Assembly (NCBI GenBank): GCA_021793875.1
Contig: JAJYRX010000075.1
Coordinates: 1 to 7,249 of the forward strand
Length of the DNA: 7,249 nucleotides
Reading direction: 5' to 3'
Source of the DNA: Pseudomonadota bacterium
Lineage (GTDB): Bacteria; Pseudomonadota; Gammaproteobacteria; Burkholderiales; Burkholderiaceae_B
In this document: positions 6,217 to 7,249 of the stretch, in pieces
Layout of the letters: each line of letters begins with the position of its first letter
How positions within the stretch are numbered: the stretch's first letter is position 1
Position numbers and translations under genes: made by a program
The notes under the pieces: model-generated
The model's input: the letters and a program-made list of their open reading frames with translations, nothing else
Databases searched by the model: none
Told to the model about the DNA's origin: nothing

Positions 6217-7245
6217 ATGTTGAAAAAGCTTATACCAAAGTCATTGCAATCACAACTGGTATTAATGGTACTAGGTGTAGTTTTACTTGTTCAGGCCGCA
6301 ACATTCATATCAGTTACCTGGTCATGGCGTCAATTTACACAAAGTGTAGCAATAGATTTAACACTTACAACATTACGCACCCTAAGGGGTTCACTTGAGG
6401 TTATACCCGATTCACAAAAAAATGACTTCGTAAAAAAAGTCTCTGGTGAGCAATGGCGACTGTGGTCAAGAACACTACCTTCCCATACTAGACTTGATAA
6501 GCACAAGCGTGACAAAAATAAGGCTCTTGCTCGGCAGAACCAGGTCCCAACAAATATACGGCGTGTGCTACAGCCGTTTATAGACAAGCTGAACATGGAG
6601 CTAGGCGACGAAACGAGAGTAGCTTTATCTCATGGCTCCAACCCGCAGATATATGTCTCCATGCCAGGGAACAGCTCCCAACGTGAGTGGCTTGTTATTC
6701 CAATTGATCGTATTGCCCCAAGTATAAGAACCTCTGTTGTCCTTATGTGGCTTGCTGGAATGACAACTCTACTTCTACTTGCAGCGGCCTTCTCGTGGCA
6801 TATCACACGTCCTCTTACTAAGCTTGCAAAAGCAGCCGATAAACTAGCAGCCGGAACTCCGGAACGAGTTAAACCTTCAGGCCCTAAAGAAACAGTTCTA
6901 CTGGGGCAGCGTTTTAATGCAATGTTAGATGCATTAAGCGAATCGGCCGAAGTACAAAGAACTCTATTGGCTGGACTACCACATGATCTAAAAGGTCCAC
7001 TGTCACGTATGTGGTTACGTATAGAAATGATAGATAACACCACATTTCAAGAAGGCATGAGAAACGATCTAAAAGATATGCAGAAAATGGTGGATCAGTT
7101 CATAAGCTTTGTAAGGGGAAACGACCCCGCCTCATATCAATTTAAGCAAATAAAGTTTATAGAGCTGCTAACGCAAAAAGTAGAGGCATGGCGGGAAATA
7201 AACTGCCAAATTACACTGTATAAGCAAACAAGCCTAGAGTCATAG
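6217..7245 (+). CDS. envZ: EnvZ/RisS-type sensor histidine kinase, truncated before the ATP-binding domain
   Basis: This is an inner-membrane sensor histidine kinase expected to phosphorylate the OmpR-type regulator encoded upstream. From ATG at 6217 it has 342 residues; a TTG at 6205 overlapping ompR is a less likely start. TM1 is about residues 13-34, a periplasmic loop 35-173, TM2 about 174-194, and HAMP about 194-245. The DHp domain carries the H-box GLPHDLKGPLSRM (253-265) with phospho-acceptor H256. The frame then stops (TAG 7243-7245) 86 residues after the histidine, where E. coli EnvZ (450 residues) goes on into its HATPase domain. The N, G1 and G2 boxes are absent, so the product as written could not bind ATP. 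Only four bases follow in the window, so a true premature stop, a frameshift or an end-of-sequence error cannot be separated. The Thr of the usual HDLRTP motif is Gly260. There is no clear ribosome binding site; translation probably re-initiates from the ompR stop one base before. Confidence 0.88.
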   Translation: MLKKLIPKSLQSQLVLMVLGVVLLVQAATFISVTWSWRQFTQSVAIDLTLTTLRTLRGSLEVIPDSQKNDFVKKVSGEQWRLWSRTLPSHTRLDKHKRDKNKALARQNQVPTNIRRVLQPFIDKLNMELGDETRVALSHGSNPQIYVSMPGNSSQREWLVIPIDRIAPSIRTSVVLMWLAGMTTLLLLAAAFSWHITRPLTKLAKAADKLAAGTPERVKPSGPKETVLLGQRFNAMLDALSESAEVQRTLLAGLPHDLKGPLSRMWLRIEMIDNTTFQEGMRNDLKDMQKMVDQFISFVRGNDPASYQFKQIKFIELLTQKVEAWREINCQITLYKQTSLES

Positions 7246-7249
7246 ATCG

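Noticed and set aside
6630..7043. 137-codon minus-strand reading frame inside the kinase gene
   Set aside because: It is antisense to clear TM2, HAMP and H-box coding sequence, and its translation shows no recognisable domain.

Overview
This window is an ordinary stretch of a proteobacterial chromosome, most likely from the Betaproteobacteria, order Burkholderiales. Three things suggest affinity to the Alcaligenaceae (Bordetella-like): the ruvC-ruvA-ruvB order, an OmpR/EnvZ pair resembling Bordetella RisA/RisS, and a ClcB-like chloride transporter with two CBS domains. These are family resemblances from memory, not a search. Base composition, hand-counted on three lines, is about 38-52% GC. 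ATA and CTA codons and the tetranucleotide CTAG are common, so the lineage looks shifted towards AT compared with most Alcaligenaceae.

Layout: (1) 1-2069, plus strand: the 3' two thirds of ruvC, then complete ruvA and ruvB, closely spaced as one operon for Holliday-junction processing. (2) 2066-5445, minus strand: a CLC-family chloride transporter gene is followed after 11 bp by recQ, which lacks the HRDC domain. recQ and ruvB converge and overlap by 4 bp at their stop codons. (3) 5446-5513: a 68 bp divergent intergenic region, the only real intergenic space. It carries a perfect 6-bp inverted repeat. (4) 5514-7249, plus strand: an ompR-type response regulator, and one base later an envZ/risS-type sensor kinase. 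The kinase frame stops at 7245, before any ATP-binding motif and four bases before the window ends.

How the genes fit together: RuvAB drives branch migration of Holliday junctions, RuvC cuts them, and RecQ unwinds recombination intermediates, so 1-3601 is largely a DNA recombination and repair block. The CLC transporter and the OmpR/EnvZ pair could both concern ion or osmotic homeostasis and share a divergent promoter region, but co-regulation is inference.

I found no mobile element, CRISPR array, RNA gene or phage gene, and nothing I would call a new system. The points most worth a second look are the truncated sensor kinase, its unusual H-box, the non-canonical residues of the CLC protein and the inverted repeat between clc and ompR.
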